Origin: Bradyrhizobium sp. WD16
GTDB lineage: Bacteria; Pseudomonadota; Alphaproteobacteria; Rhizobiales; Xanthobacteraceae
Assembly: GCF_024181725.1 (NCBI RefSeq)
Contig: NZ_CP028908.1
Span: forward strand, 1,364,001 to 1,428,000
DNA length: 64,000 nt
Direction of reading: 5' to 3'
Below are positions 42,972-53,059 of this stretch, piece after piece (positions within the stretch are counted from its first letter, which is position 1; each line of letters opens with the position of its first letter). The position numbers and the translations under genes were made by a program. Under the pieces are notes generated by a model, which saw only the letters and a program-made list of their open reading frames with translations, searched no databases and had not been told where the DNA came from.

Positions 42972-45137
42972 ATGGTCGGGTCGATCCTGCGCAAGCTTGC
43001 GTCACTGCCGTTGTCGATCGTTCGGTGGCGTCCGAGGCTCTGGCTGCGGTTTGGGCTGCGCGGCAATCTGTTTCTCGCCTTCGCGATCATCGCCGGCATG
43101 GCCATCGTCATCAGCGCCGCGGCCGGCATCCTGCTGGGGCGCCTCGGCGGCACCATGGAGTCACTCAGCGGCCGCGACATCCCGCGCCTCGCCGCCAGCC
43201 TGGAGCTGTCGGCGCTCAGCGAAAGCCTGTCGTCCAAGGGGCCGGCGCTGCTCGCCGCCAAGGACGAGGCCTCGCGCGACGAACTGACCAGGAGCCTCAA
43301 GGACACCCAGGCCGCGGCCATGGCCAAGCTGCGCGAGATCAAGAACCTCGGCGGCGATCCGGCCGTGGTCGGCGCCCTGGAGGAGACCGTCAAGGGCATC
43401 GACGACACCATCGGCAGCCTCGCCAACGCCGCCAAGGAGCGCCTCGACATCGTCGCCGACCGCGAGCGGCTCTATGACACGCTGCGCGTCGCCCATTCGC
43501 ATTTCCTCGAGTCCGCCGGCCCCGAGATGATGGAGACCCAGACCAAGCTGACGGCGCTGCTGGCCTCTCCCGAAGTCGAGGTCGACCTGGTGCGCGACGC
43601 CGCCTATGCGGTCGAGCGGCTGTCGACCGTGGTGTCCGACGCCAACAACATGGCCGCCGACATGATGGGGGCGCTGTCCGCCACCACCAGCGGCGACATC
43701 GACGCCCTGCAGGAGACGTTCAAGACGACGCGCAAGCATGTCGATCCGCTGCTCAAGTCGCTCGGCGCCGTCAAGAGCGCGGCGCCGCTGCATGCCGAGG
43801 CCATGAAGCTGATCGTCATGGGCGAAGGCAAGACCAGCGCGTTCAAGGTCCGGCAGAAGGAGCTCGACGCCGTCGATTTCGGCCAGCTCATTCTCGACGA
43901 GACCGGCAAGCTCAACCGCGGCCTCGAAATGAGCGTCCATCAGCTCGTCAAGGACGTCGAGAGCGGAACCAATGCCCGCACCGGCGCCGCCAAGGCGACG
44001 GTCGCGACCGCGACGGTAGTGATGCTGGCGCTCGGCGCCCTGACCCTGATCGGCTCGGCGGCGTTCGTCTGGCTCTATGTCGGCCGCAACATCCTGCGCC
44101 GCATCGGCAATCTTCAGGCGGTGATGGCGCGCCTCGCCGCCGGCGACCTCGGCGCCGAGGTGGCGAGGAGCCGCCAGCGCGACGAGATCGCGGTGATGGC
44201 CGACAGTCTCGAAGTGTTCCGCGACGGCCTGATCCAGGCGCGGGACATGAGCGCCGACCAGGACCGGGACCGCGAGGCCAAGGCCGCCCGCGCCGCCCGC
44301 ATGGAAGAGCAGATCGCGCGCTTCGAGCACATCATGCGCGGCTCGCTGGAAGGCCTGATGACCTCCGCCGACGCCATGCAGCAGACGGCGCAGAGCATGT
44401 CCGCCACCGCCGGCCGTTCCAGCGAACTCGCCACCGCGGTGGCCGCCGCCGCCGAAGAGACCTCGATCAACGTCCAGACCGTGTCGTCCGGCACCGAGGA
44501 GCTGTCGTCGTCGATCGCCGAGATCAGCCGACAGGTCGCCGGCTCGACGCAGGTCGCGCACAAGGCGGTGCAGCAGGCCGGCGCCACCGATTCGACGATG
44601 CAGGGTCTTGCCGCCAGCGCGGCCCGCATCTCGACGGTGATCGACCTGATCCAGAGCATCGCCTCGCAGACCAACCTGCTGGCGCTCAACGCCACCATCG
44701 AGGCGGCCCGCGCCGGCGACTCCGGCCGCGGCTTTGCGGTGGTCGCCTCCGAGGTGAAGAGCCTCGCCACCCAGACGGCGCAGGCGACCGAGGAGATCCG
44801 CGCCCAGATCGCGCAGATGCAGCAGGCGACCACCGGCGCGGTCGATGCCATCCGCGACATCGTCGCCACCATCGGCGAGATCAGCGACTACACCGGCTCC
44901 ATCGCCGCGGCGGTCGAACAGCAGGGCTCGGCGACCCACGAGATGGCGCGCAACATCCAGCAGGCGGCCGGCGGCACCACCGACGTGTCGAGCAACATCG
45001 TCGGCGTCAGCGAGGCCTCCACCGAGGCCGGCACGGCGGCCGCCAAGGTGCTGGACGCCTCGGGCGGCCTGCGCCGCGAAGCCGAGGAGCTGCGCGCCAG
45101 CATTCACGCCTTCCTGGCCGAGATCCGCGCGGCGTGA
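42972..45137 (+). CDS. Methyl-accepting chemotaxis protein
   Basis: A 721-residue transmembrane chemoreceptor. Membrane helix 1 about residues 30-58, a large helical periplasmic domain (about 60-335), helix 2 about 340-368, HAMP ([20 protein letters not shown]) and a signalling domain to the C-terminus. The hairpin tip holds [20 protein letters not shown] and [15 protein letters not shown], the universal CheA/CheW contact. Repeated Ala-Thr-Glu pairs are candidate methylation sites. No CheR-binding tail. The ligand is unknown. No other chemotaxis gene is adjacent. Confidence 0.93.
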   Translation: MVGSILRKLASLPLSIVRWRPRLWLRFGLRGNLFLAFAIIAGMAIVISAAAGILLGRLGGTMESLSGRDIPRLAASLELSALSESLSSKGPALLAAKDEASRDELTRSLKDTQAAAMAKLREIKNLGGDPAVVGALEETVKGIDDTIGSLANAAKERLDIVADRERLYDTLRVAHSHFLESAGPEMMETQTKLTALLASPEVEVDLVRDAAYAVERLSTVVSDANNMAADMMGALSATTSGDIDALQETFKTTRKHVDPLLKSLGAVKSAAPLHAEAMKLIVMGEGKTSAFKVRQKELDAVDFGQLILDETGKLNRGLEMSVHQLVKDVESGTNARTGAAKATVATATVVMLALGALTLIGSAAFVWLYVGRNILRRIGNLQAVMARLAAGDLGAEVARSRQRDEIAVMADSLEVFRDGLIQARDMSADQDRDREAKAARAARMEEQIARFEHIMRGSLEGLMTSADAMQQTAQSMSATAGRSSELATAVAAAAEETSINVQTVSSGTEELSSSIAEISRQVAGSTQVAHKAVQQAGATDSTMQGLAASAARISTVIDLIQSIASQTNLLALNATIEAARAGDSGRGFAVVASEVKSLATQTAQATEEIRAQIAQMQQATTGAVDAIRDIVATIGEISDYTGSIAAAVEQQGSATHEMARNIQQAAGGTTDVSSNIVGVSEASTEAGTAAAKVLDASGGLRREAEELRASIHAFLAEIRAA

Positions 45138-45280
45138 GGCGCCGTGCGGCGTCATTTCGCACGGCGGATTTTACCGCGATCGCGGCTTGCCGGTTTCAAA
45201 CGCGTGCTTGATTTGCCGCCGCACTTTCCGGCTGACAGGGTGGGCCGATCCGGCTAAGCGGGAAGCCGAAAGGTTCCGCC

Positions 45281-46339
45281 ATGCACACCCGAGCCGAATC
45301 CGCCGCCAACCAGGCGCTGGTCTATCCGATCGAAACGCCGCCCGCGCCGGGCGAGATGGTCGAATTGCGGCCCGGCGTGCTGTGGGTGCGGCTCGCGCTG
45401 CCGTTCCGCCTCAACCACGTCAACATCTACCTGATCGCCGACGACGGCGGCTGGGCGATGATCGACACCGGCATCGGCAACGAGGCGACCATCGAGGCCT
45501 GGACACAGCTGTTCGAAGGCCCGCTGCGCCACGTCCACGTCACGAGGCTGATCGTCACCCATGCCCATCCCGACCATGTCGGCCTCGCCGGCTGGATCGT
45601 CGAGCGCTTCGGCTGCGCCTTCTCGATGTCCCAGGTGGAATATCTGCAGGCGGCCTATTTCCAGCACCGCGGCGCCGACGAGCGCAAGGCGGCGCAGCGG
45701 CTGTTCTTCCGCCGCCACGGCATGGACGAGGCGCTCACCGACGAATTGCTCGGCCGCGGCCAGGATTACCTCAAGCGCGTGTCGGTGCTGCCGGCCTCCT
45801 ACCACCGCCTGTCCCACGGCGACACCATCGCCATCGGCAGCCGCCGCTTCCGGGTGATCACGGGAGGCGGCCACGCCCTCGACCAGGTGATGCTCCATTG
45901 CGCCGAGGACAGCCTGTTCCTGTCGGCCGACCAGGTGCTGAGCAAGATCTCTCCCAATGTCAGCGTCTGGGCGGTGGAGCCAAAAGCCAATTCGCTCGGC
46001 GAGTATCTCGCCTCGCTCGCCGCCCTGGAGCGCGACCTGCCCGCCGACCTCCTGGTGCTGCCGGGACACGGCCTGCCGTTCTTCGGTCTCAAGACCCGGG
46101 TGCGCCAGCTCGCCGACCATCACGAGGAGCGCTGCGAGCTGATCGCGGAAGCCTGCCGCACGGCGCCGAAGACCTCGGCCGAGCTCGTGCCGGTGGTGTT
46201 CAACAAGCACGTGCTCGACGCCCACCAGATGGGCTTTGCCGCGGGCGAACTGATCGCCCACGTCAACTACATGCTGGCCGAGGGCCGGCTCAAGCCGGCG
46301 CCGAGCCTCGACGGCGTGCTGCGCTTTTCCGCCGCTTAA
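45281..46339 (+). CDS. MBL-fold metallo-hydrolase
   Basis: A 352-residue metallo-beta-lactamase-fold protein. VNIYLIADDGGWAMIDTGIG near residues 47-66, metal-binding VTHAHPDHVGLAGW (HxHxDH) near 90-103, GGGHALDQVMLH with a metal His near 197-208, a further Asp in LFLSADQVL and VLPGHGLPF near 265. It has a C-terminal winged-helix-like region as in LACTB2-type hydrolases. Likely a thioester or ester hydrolase; substrate unknown. Confidence 0.9.
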   Translation: MHTRAESAANQALVYPIETPPAPGEMVELRPGVLWVRLALPFRLNHVNIYLIADDGGWAMIDTGIGNEATIEAWTQLFEGPLRHVHVTRLIVTHAHPDHVGLAGWIVERFGCAFSMSQVEYLQAAYFQHRGADERKAAQRLFFRRHGMDEALTDELLGRGQDYLKRVSVLPASYHRLSHGDTIAIGSRRFRVITGGGHALDQVMLHCAEDSLFLSADQVLSKISPNVSVWAVEPKANSLGEYLASLAALERDLPADLLVLPGHGLPFFGLKTRVRQLADHHEERCELIAEACRTAPKTSAELVPVVFNKHVLDAHQMGFAAGELIAHVNYMLAEGRLKPAPSLDGVLRFSAA

Positions 46340-46641
46340 CCGCGGCTTGACCGCCGCTCAGCGCCGCGCCGGCCATCCGCATGAGCGATCGGCGTAATTT
46401 GCTGCTCGACAGCCGTGCTGGAAAAGCTCTAAAAAGCGCCAGCGCACCGCCGCAGCGACGGCACGGAACCCGGGACCGCCGCGAATTGGTCTGAAATCAC
46501 AGTGATTTAGACCGCAGTGATTTAGACCGCACTGAGGTGTCTGAGGAAGCTTGGCCGGCCTGGCCCGGTTCCCAGCCGGCGCCGGGACATGAAACGGGGA
46601 GTAAAGACGCCGGCGCGCGCCCGTTTCGTCCGGGATGCATC
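46340..46641. other. hemA upstream region
   Basis: No gene seen. The region contains the dyad and tandem repeat at 46488-46529 and leads to the hemA start. Confidence 0.6.
46488..46529. promoter_or_regulatory. Dyad plus 15-bp tandem repeat upstream of hemA (candidate operator)
   Basis: GGTCTGAAATCAC-A-GTGATTTAGACC (46488-46512) is a near-perfect dyad. CAGTGATTTAGACCG occurs twice in tandem (46500-46514, 46515-46529), 113 bases before the hemA ATG. It is not the FNR/FixK box (TTGAT-N4-ATCAA). Confidence 0.45.
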
Positions 46642-47871
46642 ATGGATTACAGCCAGTTCTTCAGCGCCGCCCTGAACCGCCTGCACGACGAGCGGCGCTA
46701 CCGCGTTTTCGCCGACCTGGAACGGATCGCCGGCCGCTTCCCCCATGCGGTGTGGCACTCCCCACGCGGCGAGCGCAACGTGGTGATCTGGTGCTCCAAC
46801 GACTACCTCGGCATGGGCCAGCACCCGAAGGTCGTCGGCGCCATGGTCGAAAGCGCCACCCGCAGCGGCACCGGTGCCGGCGGCACCCGCAACATCGCCG
46901 GCAACAACCACTCCCTGATCCAGCTCGAGCAGGAACTGGCCGATCTCCACGGCAAGGATTCCGCCCTGGTCTTCACCTCGGGCTATGTCTCGAACCAGAC
47001 CGGCATCTCGACCCTCGCCAAGCTGCTCCCGAACTGCCTGATCCTGTCCGACGCCCTCAACCATAATTCCATGATCGAGGGCATCCGCCAGTCCGGCTGC
47101 GAGCGCATCGTCTTCCGCCACAACGACCTCGGCCACCTCGAGGAATTGCTGCGCGCCGCCGACCCCGACCGGCCGAAGCTGATCGTCTGCGAAAGCCTCT
47201 ATTCCATGGACGGCGACGTCGCGCCGCTCGCCGCGATCTGCGATCTCGCCGAACGCTACGGCGCCTTGACCTATGTCGACGAGGTCCACGCCGTCGGCAT
47301 GTACGGCCCGCGCGGCGCCGGCATCGCCGAGCGCGACGCCGTGATGGACCGCATCGACGTCATCGAAGGCACGCTCGCCAAGGCCTTCGGCTGCCTCGGC
47401 GGCTACATCGCCGCGCGCGCGGACATCATCGACGCGGTGCGCTCCTATGCGCCGGGCTTCATCTTCACCACGGCGCTGCCGCCGTCGATCTGCTCGGCGG
47501 CGACCGCCGCGATCCGCCACCTCAAGACCTCGCAGTGGGAGCGTGAGCGCCACCAGGACCGGGCGGCGCGGGTCAAGGCGATCCTCCAGGCCGCCGGCCT
47601 GCCGGTGATGGCGAGCGACACCCACATCGTTCCGGTCTTCGTCGGCGAGCCGGAGCGCTGCAAGCGCGCCAGCGACCTGCTGCTGGAAGACCACGGCATC
47701 TACATCCAGCCGATCAATTATCCGACCGTGCCCAAGGGCGCGGAGCGGCTGCGCGTCACCCCCTCGCCCTACCACGACGACGTGCTGATCGATCGGCTCG
47801 CCGAAGCCATGGTCCAGGTCTGGGAAAAGCTCGGCCTGCCGCTCGGGGCCAAGGCGCTCGCCGCCGAATAA
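46642..47871 (+). CDS. hemA: 5-aminolevulinate synthase (C4 pathway)
   Basis: A 409-residue PLP enzyme joining glycine and succinyl-CoA to make 5-aminolevulinate, the first step of heme and, in phototrophs, bacteriochlorophyll synthesis. It opens [20 protein letters not shown], has [38 protein letters not shown] and the PLP lysine in [13 protein letters not shown] near residue 245. ATG 46642 is the family-conserved start; the frame is open further up but without homology. Confidence 0.97.
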   Translation: MDYSQFFSAALNRLHDERRYRVFADLERIAGRFPHAVWHSPRGERNVVIWCSNDYLGMGQHPKVVGAMVESATRSGTGAGGTRNIAGNNHSLIQLEQELADLHGKDSALVFTSGYVSNQTGISTLAKLLPNCLILSDALNHNSMIEGIRQSGCERIVFRHNDLGHLEELLRAADPDRPKLIVCESLYSMDGDVAPLAAICDLAERYGALTYVDEVHAVGMYGPRGAGIAERDAVMDRIDVIEGTLAKAFGCLGGYIAARADIIDAVRSYAPGFIFTTALPPSICSAATAAIRHLKTSQWERERHQDRAARVKAILQAAGLPVMASDTHIVPVFVGEPERCKRASDLLLEDHGIYIQPINYPTVPKGAERLRVTPSPYHDDVLIDRLAEAMVQVWEKLGLPLGAKALAAE

Positions 47872-48048
47872 AGGCGGCGAGCGCCGCCGGCCGGCGCCCT
47901 GGACCGCGGCGATCGCCGCCCACGGCCGCTCCGATCTGCTATAGTCGATCGACCCATGATGTTCCGGCCATCGGGCGACCGCGGGCCGATGGCAGCAGGT
48001 GCGAGGGCAGGTCACGCGTCGAGTGGGTAACGAGTAGAGACGGGCGCC

Positions 48049-51000
48049 ATGCAGAACTGGGGCGTGATCGCGGTCGCGTTCGGCTATATCGGCTTCCTGT
48101 TCGTCGTCGCGAGCTATGGCGACCGGCTGACCCAGAACCGCCGCGCCGCCGCCGGCCGGCTGATCTATCCGCTGTCGCTGGCGATCTACTGCACCTCCTG
48201 GACCTTCTTCGGCTCGATCGGGCTCGCCAGCCGCAGCGGCATCGAGTTCCTCGCCATCTATGTCGGCCCGGTGCTGATGATCGTCTTCTGCACGCCGCTG
48301 CTGCGGCGGGTGATCCACCTCGCCAAGACCCACAACATCACCTCGGTGGCCGACTTCATCGGCGCCCGCTACGGCAAGAGCCAGGCGGTCGCGGCCATGG
48401 CGGCGATCATCGCGATCATCGGCTCGGTGCCCTATATCGCGCTGCAGCTCAAGGCGGTGGCGACCTCGCTGGAGACCATTCTCGGCGCCGAACAGACCCG
48501 CGAACTCGCCGCCACCCGGATCCCGCTGGTCGGCGACATCGCTCTCGCCGTCACCGTCGCCATGGCGCTGTTCGCCGTGCTGTTCGGAACGCGGCACGCC
48601 GACGCCACCGAGCACCAGCACGGGCTGATGCTCGCGGTGGCGACGGAATCGGTGGTCAAGCTGGCGGTGTTCATCACCGCGGGCGCCTTCATCACCTTCT
48701 GGATGTTCTCGCCCGCCGAACTGATCGACAGGGCGGCCAAGTCGCTGGAGGGGGCGCGCACGCTCTATCACGTGCCATCGATCGGCAACTTCCTGACCAT
48801 GACGCTGCTGGCCTTCTTCGCCGTCATGCTGCTGCCGCGGCAGTTTCACGTCAGCGTGGTGGAGAACACCTCCAATGCCGAGGTGGGCCGGGCGCGCTGG
48901 ATGTTTCCGCTCTATCTCGTTGCGATCAACATCTTCGTGCTGCCGGTGGCCCTCGCCGGCCTGGTGCAATTCCCGTTCGGCGCGGTCGACAGCGACATGT
49001 ATCTGCTGGCGCTGCCGATGGCGGACGGCGCCGCGTACCTGACCATTGCCGTCTTCATCGGCGGCCTGTCGGCCTCCACCGCCATGGTCATCGTCGAATG
49101 CGTCGCGCTGGCGATCATGGTGTCGAACGACATCGTCGTGCCGCTGATGCTGCGGCACAGCCCGCACGGACGCGAGGGCCAGAACTTCGCCGCTTTCCTG
49201 CTCAACACGCGGCGGCTGGCGATCTTCGCCATCATGCTGCTCGCCTATTTCTACTACCGCTCGCTCGGCAACGCCCAGCTCGCGGCCATCGGCCTGTTGT
49301 CCTTCGCCGCCATCGCCCAGCTCGCGCCGGCGTTCTTCGGCGGCCTGATGTGGCGCAGCGCCACCGCCCGCGGCGCCATGGGCGGCATGGCGGCGGGCTT
49401 CGCGGTCTGGGCCTACACCCTCCTCATTCCGAGCCTCGCCGATCTCGGCGCCGAGCAGTCGCACTGGCTCCAGCACGGCCCGTTCGGCATCGAGGCGCTG
49501 CGACCGCAGGCGCTGCTCGGCTCCGAACTGCCGCCGCTGCTCCATGGCGTGTTGTGGTCGCTGGCGCTCAACTGCCTGACCTACGTGCTGTTGTCGCTGA
49601 TGCGCCGGCCGTCCTCGATCGAGCGCGTCCAGGGCGACCTGTTCGTGCCGAACGAACTCGCGCCGATCACGCCGAGCCTGCGGCGCTGGCGCTCGACGGT
49701 GACGGTGCAGGATGCCCTCGCCACCGTCGCCCAGTATCTCGGCCCGGACCGCGCCCGCCAGGAATTCGAAAATTTCGCCGCCGCCCAGCGCCTCGTGCTG
49801 GAGGACGGCGCGCCGGCGGATTTCCGCCTGCTGCGCCACGCCGAGCACCTGATCGCCTCCTCGATCGGCGCGGCCTCCTCCCGCGTGGTGATGTCGCTGT
49901 TGCTGCGCAAGCGCACGGTGTCGGCCAAGGCGGCGCTGAAGCTGCTCGACGACGCCCACGCCGCGCTGCATTTCAACCGCGAAATGCTGCAGACCGCGCT
50001 CAACCATGTCCGCCAGGGCATCGCGGTGTTCGACGCCGACCTCCAGCTCGTCTGCTCCAATCGCCAGTTCGGCGAGCTGCTCGACCTGCCGCCCTATGTC
50101 ATGCAGAACGGCGTCCCGCTGCGCGACATCCTCGAGGCGCTCAGCGGCCGCGATGCGGCGGACGGCGGCGAGGCGCAGATCGAGCGGCGGCTCGCCGCCT
50201 ACACCACCGAGGGCACGCCTTATCTGGAGCGCCTGCCCGGCCGCAACCTGGTGATCGAGGTGCGCTCCAACCGCATGCCGGGCGGCGCGCTGGTGATCAC
50301 CTTCTCGGACATCACCCCGAGCGTCGAGGCGGCCGAGGCGCTGGAGCGGGCCAATGCCTCGCTGGAAATGCGGGTGCGTCAGCGCACCGAGGAACTGACG
50401 CGGCTGAACTCGGAGCTCGCCCAGGCCAAGAGCGCCGCCGAAGAGGCCAACATCTCCAAGACGCGCTTCCTGGCGGCGGCGAGCCACGACGTGATGCAGC
50501 CGCTGAACGCCGCGCGGCTCTACGTCACCAGCCTGATCGAACGCCATGGCGGCGGCGAAACCACGCGCCTCGTCGAGAACATCGACGAGTCGCTCGAAGC
50601 CATCGAGGACATCCTCGGCGCGCTGCTCGACATTTCCCGTCTCGACGCCGGCGCCATGGCGCCGTCGATCTCGAGTTTCCGGATCGGCGACCTGCTGCGC
50701 TCGCTGGAGATCGAATTCGCCCCGGTCGCGCGCGCCAAGGAGCTCGAATTGACCTTCGTGTCGTGCTCGCTGCCGGTCACCTCCGACCGCGTGCTGCTGC
50801 GTCGGCTGCTGCAGAACCTGATCTCGAACGCCATCAAGTATACCCCCCATGGTCGCGTCCTGGTGGGATGCCGCCGGCGCGGCGGCAGGCTTCAGATCGA
50901 CATCCTCGATACCGGAGTGGGCATCCCGGTGGAGAAGCGCGGCGAGATCTTCAAGGAATTCCACCGCCTCGACCAGGGCGCGCGGATCGCGCGCGGCCTC

Positions 51001-51561
51001 GGCCTCGGCCTGTCGATCGTCGAGCGCATTGCCCGGGTGCTCGGCCACAGCATCTCGATCGATGCCAACCGCGGCGGCGGATCGCGCTTCTCGCTGACCC
51101 TGCCGGTGGCCGACGCCGTCACCTACACCGCCACGGTGACCAGCGCGACGCCGCTGGCGCGGGCGCCGATGAGCGGCACCCGCATCGTCTGCATCGAAAA
51201 CGATCCGGCGATCCTCGACGGCATGAAGACGCTGCTCACCGGCTGGAACGCCGAGGTGGTCGCCGCGCTCGATCCGGCCGCCGCCATCGAGGCCATTGCC
51301 GCCAAGGAGGGCCCGATCACCGGTCTGCTCGTCGACTATCATCTCGACCGCGGCACCGGCATCGCCGCGATCCGCGAGATCCGCCGGCGGTTCGGCAGCG
51401 GCATCCCCGCGATCCTGATCACCGCCGACCGCAGCCCGGCGGTGCGCGCCGCCGCCGCCGAGGACAAGATCATCGTGCTCAACAAGCCGGTAAAGCCGGC
51501 GGCGCTGCGCGCCCTGCTCGGCCAGTGGCGGACGCAGCAGATGGTCGCCGCGGCGGAATAG
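48049..51561 (+). CDS. Hybrid sensor histidine kinase with N-terminal solute-symporter-like membrane domain (NahK/ErcS/CbrA-like)
   Basis: A 1170-residue protein. Residues about 1-530 form a sodium/solute-symporter-like domain with about 12-13 membrane helices (SLAIYCTSWTFFGSIGLASR; HNITSVADFIGARYGKS). A PAS region (NHVRQGIAVFDADLQLV, about 650) and coiled coil precede HisKA with phospho-acceptor His in AASHDVMQPLNAARLY (about 810), the HATPase domain (NAIKYTPHGRV; GVGIPVEKRG; ARGLGLGLSIVERIA) and a receiver domain with Asp in LLVDYHLDRG (about 1096). CbrA-like kinases respond to transported carbon sources. A NarL-type regulator gene converges on it downstream and may be its partner. Confidence 0.93.
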   Translation: MQNWGVIAVAFGYIGFLFVVASYGDRLTQNRRAAAGRLIYPLSLAIYCTSWTFFGSIGLASRSGIEFLAIYVGPVLMIVFCTPLLRRVIHLAKTHNITSVADFIGARYGKSQAVAAMAAIIAIIGSVPYIALQLKAVATSLETILGAEQTRELAATRIPLVGDIALAVTVAMALFAVLFGTRHADATEHQHGLMLAVATESVVKLAVFITAGAFITFWMFSPAELIDRAAKSLEGARTLYHVPSIGNFLTMTLLAFFAVMLLPRQFHVSVVENTSNAEVGRARWMFPLYLVAINIFVLPVALAGLVQFPFGAVDSDMYLLALPMADGAAYLTIAVFIGGLSASTAMVIVECVALAIMVSNDIVVPLMLRHSPHGREGQNFAAFLLNTRRLAIFAIMLLAYFYYRSLGNAQLAAIGLLSFAAIAQLAPAFFGGLMWRSATARGAMGGMAAGFAVWAYTLLIPSLADLGAEQSHWLQHGPFGIEALRPQALLGSELPPLLHGVLWSLALNCLTYVLLSLMRRPSSIERVQGDLFVPNELAPITPSLRRWRSTVTVQDALATVAQYLGPDRARQEFENFAAAQRLVLEDGAPADFRLLRHAEHLIASSIGAASSRVVMSLLLRKRTVSAKAALKLLDDAHAALHFNREMLQTALNHVRQGIAVFDADLQLVCSNRQFGELLDLPPYVMQNGVPLRDILEALSGRDAADGGEAQIERRLAAYTTEGTPYLERLPGRNLVIEVRSNRMPGGALVITFSDITPSVEAAEALERANASLEMRVRQRTEELTRLNSELAQAKSAAEEANISKTRFLAAASHDVMQPLNAARLYVTSLIERHGGGETTRLVENIDESLEAIEDILGALLDISRLDAGAMAPSISSFRIGDLLRSLEIEFAPVARAKELELTFVSCSLPVTSDRVLLRRLLQNLISNAIKYTPHGRVLVGCRRRGGRLQIDILDTGVGIPVEKRGEIFKEFHRLDQGARIARGLGLGLSIVERIARVLGHSISIDANRGGGSRFSLTLPVADAVTYTATVTSATPLARAPMSGTRIVCIENDPAILDGMKTLLTGWNAEVVAALDPAAAIEAIAAKEGPITGLLVDYHLDRGTGIAAIREIRRRFGSGIPAILITADRSPAVRAAAAEDKIIVLNKPVKPAALRALLGQWRTQQMVAAAE

Positions 51562-52046
51562 ACCTCAACAGCGATCTCTATCGTCGTTGCGAGGAGCTCC
51601 AGGTCGAGCGGCGACAACGAAGTGAAAAGATGCGCCCTGACCTTCATTCTCGTCATGGCCGGGCTTGTCGCCCGGAAGTCGGATGTTTCCGACTTCCGGC
51701 ATTAAGGAGAACGCGATCCGGCGCGAGCCGGATCGCTATGCCATCCACGACTTGCTTGCTGCGGCATCGTGAAGACGTGGATGCCCGCGACCGGTCTTCG
51801 CCTTCGGCTTCGACCCGGCGCAATGGCTGGGCGCGCCGAAGCTTCTTAGCGAAGGCGGGCAAGCGCGGGCATGACGATTGAAAGGCTGAATGAGTGGCCG
51901 CTTTCTCGGCTGCGGATCAGATGTGTGAATACGATAGCCGCTGACGCAAGGCGAGGTCGGCGCGAAGCGCCGGGCGATGACGACAGAATGTCGAGCAGGA
52001 TCTCGATGCCGATGCGAGCCGACCGTCGACGAGCACGCGACCTATC
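51562..52046. other. Repeat-filled gap between convergent kinase and regulator genes
   Basis: No gene seen. From about 51600 to 51990 it holds the same modules as 40021-40180: GTGAAAAGATGCGCCC, GTCATGGCCGGGCTTGTC, the hairpin CCGGAAGTCGG...CCGACTTCCGG (51672-51699), a CGTGAAGACGTGGATGCCCG segment and a GATTGAAAGGCTGAATGAGT tail. Confidence 0.75.
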
Positions 52047-52724
52047 CTATCCCGCCGGGGCATCGCCCGGGCGCCATTGGCCGCCGGCGATCTTCGCGGC
52101 GGCGATCACCGCCTGGGTTCGGCTCTCGACCCCGAGCTTCTGCAGGATGGCGGAGACATGGGCCTTGATGGTGGCCTCGGACACGCCGAGGGCGTAGGCG
52201 ATCTGCTTGTTGAGCAGTCCCTCGGACAGCATCATCAGCACGCGGACCTGTTGCGGCGTCAGGGTCACCAGGCGATCGCGCAATTGCGCGAGTTCCGGAT
52301 CGGCGGCGGCGGTCGGGTCGACGTCCGGCGGCAGCCAGACCTCGCCGGCCAGAACCTGGGCGATGGCGGCCCGCAGGGTATCGGCCCCGAAACGCTTGGG
52401 AATGAAACCGGAGGCGCCGAATTCCATCGAGCGGCGGATGGTGACGCTGTCGTCGCTGGCCGAGACCACCACCACCGGAATGGCCGGGTATTGGGCGCGC
52501 AGGTAGATCAGCCCGGAAAAGCCGCTGATCCCCGGCATGGTCAGGTCGAGCAGGATGAGGTCGACGTCGCCGTCCTGTTCCAGCAGCGCCGTCAACTCCT
52601 CGAACGACCCCGCCTCGACGATCGCCACCTCGGACACCACGCCGCGGACCGCCTCGCGCAGGGCGCCGCGGAACAGCGGATGATCGTCGGCGATCACGAT
52701 GCGGGTTGTGGCGGGTGAAGTCAT
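52047..52724 (-). CDS. NarL/FixJ-family response regulator
   Basis: A 225-residue two-domain regulator. Receiver domain with acidic pocket IVIADDHPLFRGAL, phospho-acceptor Asp in LILLDLTMPGISG and Lys in GFIPKRFG; C-terminal LuxR helix-turn-helix VTLTPQQVRVLMMLSEGLLN / KQIAYALGVSEATIKAHVS. It is a plausible output partner of the large hybrid kinase that ends 485 bases away, and it is divergent from the MFS transporter gene. Confidence 0.92.
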   Translation of the reverse strand: MTSPATTRIVIADDHPLFRGALREAVRGVVSEVAIVEAGSFEELTALLEQDGDVDLILLDLTMPGISGFSGLIYLRAQYPAIPVVVVSASDDSVTIRRSMEFGASGFIPKRFGADTLRAAIAQVLAGEVWLPPDVDPTAAADPELAQLRDRLVTLTPQQVRVLMMLSEGLLNKQIAYALGVSEATIKAHVSAILQKLGVESRTQAVIAAAKIAGGQWRPGDAPAG

Positions 52725-53059
52725 CGCGTGGAAGTCATCGCGTCCATGGTCAGGCGCCGGTCTGCACCGGCGGGCGTGGCGGGCTGTCGCAGGGCCGGCG
52801 TGCGGCCGTCACTGCGGTGCGATTGTCGTCCGCCGCGACGGCAGTTGCAACAGCTTGTGATCAGAAGGACTTGGCCGATGCTCGCTGCGGTTAATCGCGC
52901 CTTGTGCGCCGCAACATCATCGTCGCCGTGCGATGGCCGAAAGTCTTATGGGCCGTTGTTCACGGCAATGTTAATTCTGCGCCGGGATTGGCGTGTTCAC
53001 GCGGCCCACGACCGCACGCACGACAACGAGCTGAAATCAGCCAATCGGGGAAACGTCTC
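52725..53059. other. Intergenic region between divergent regulator and MFS genes
   Basis: No gene seen. It must contain the promoters of both genes, but I can point to no clear -35/-10 pair or operator. Confidence 0.5.

Noticed and set aside
43161-45155. A 664-codon open frame opposite the chemoreceptor
   Set aside because: Antisense shadow: low-complexity Gly/Leu/Arg/Asp composition and no family features, while the plus strand has all receptor motifs.
46522-51342. A 1606-codon open frame on the minus strand opposite hemA and the hybrid kinase
   Set aside because: It is the antisense shadow of two clear genes; high G+C keeps this frame open, and its translation is Arg/His/Asp-rich without any recognisable domain.
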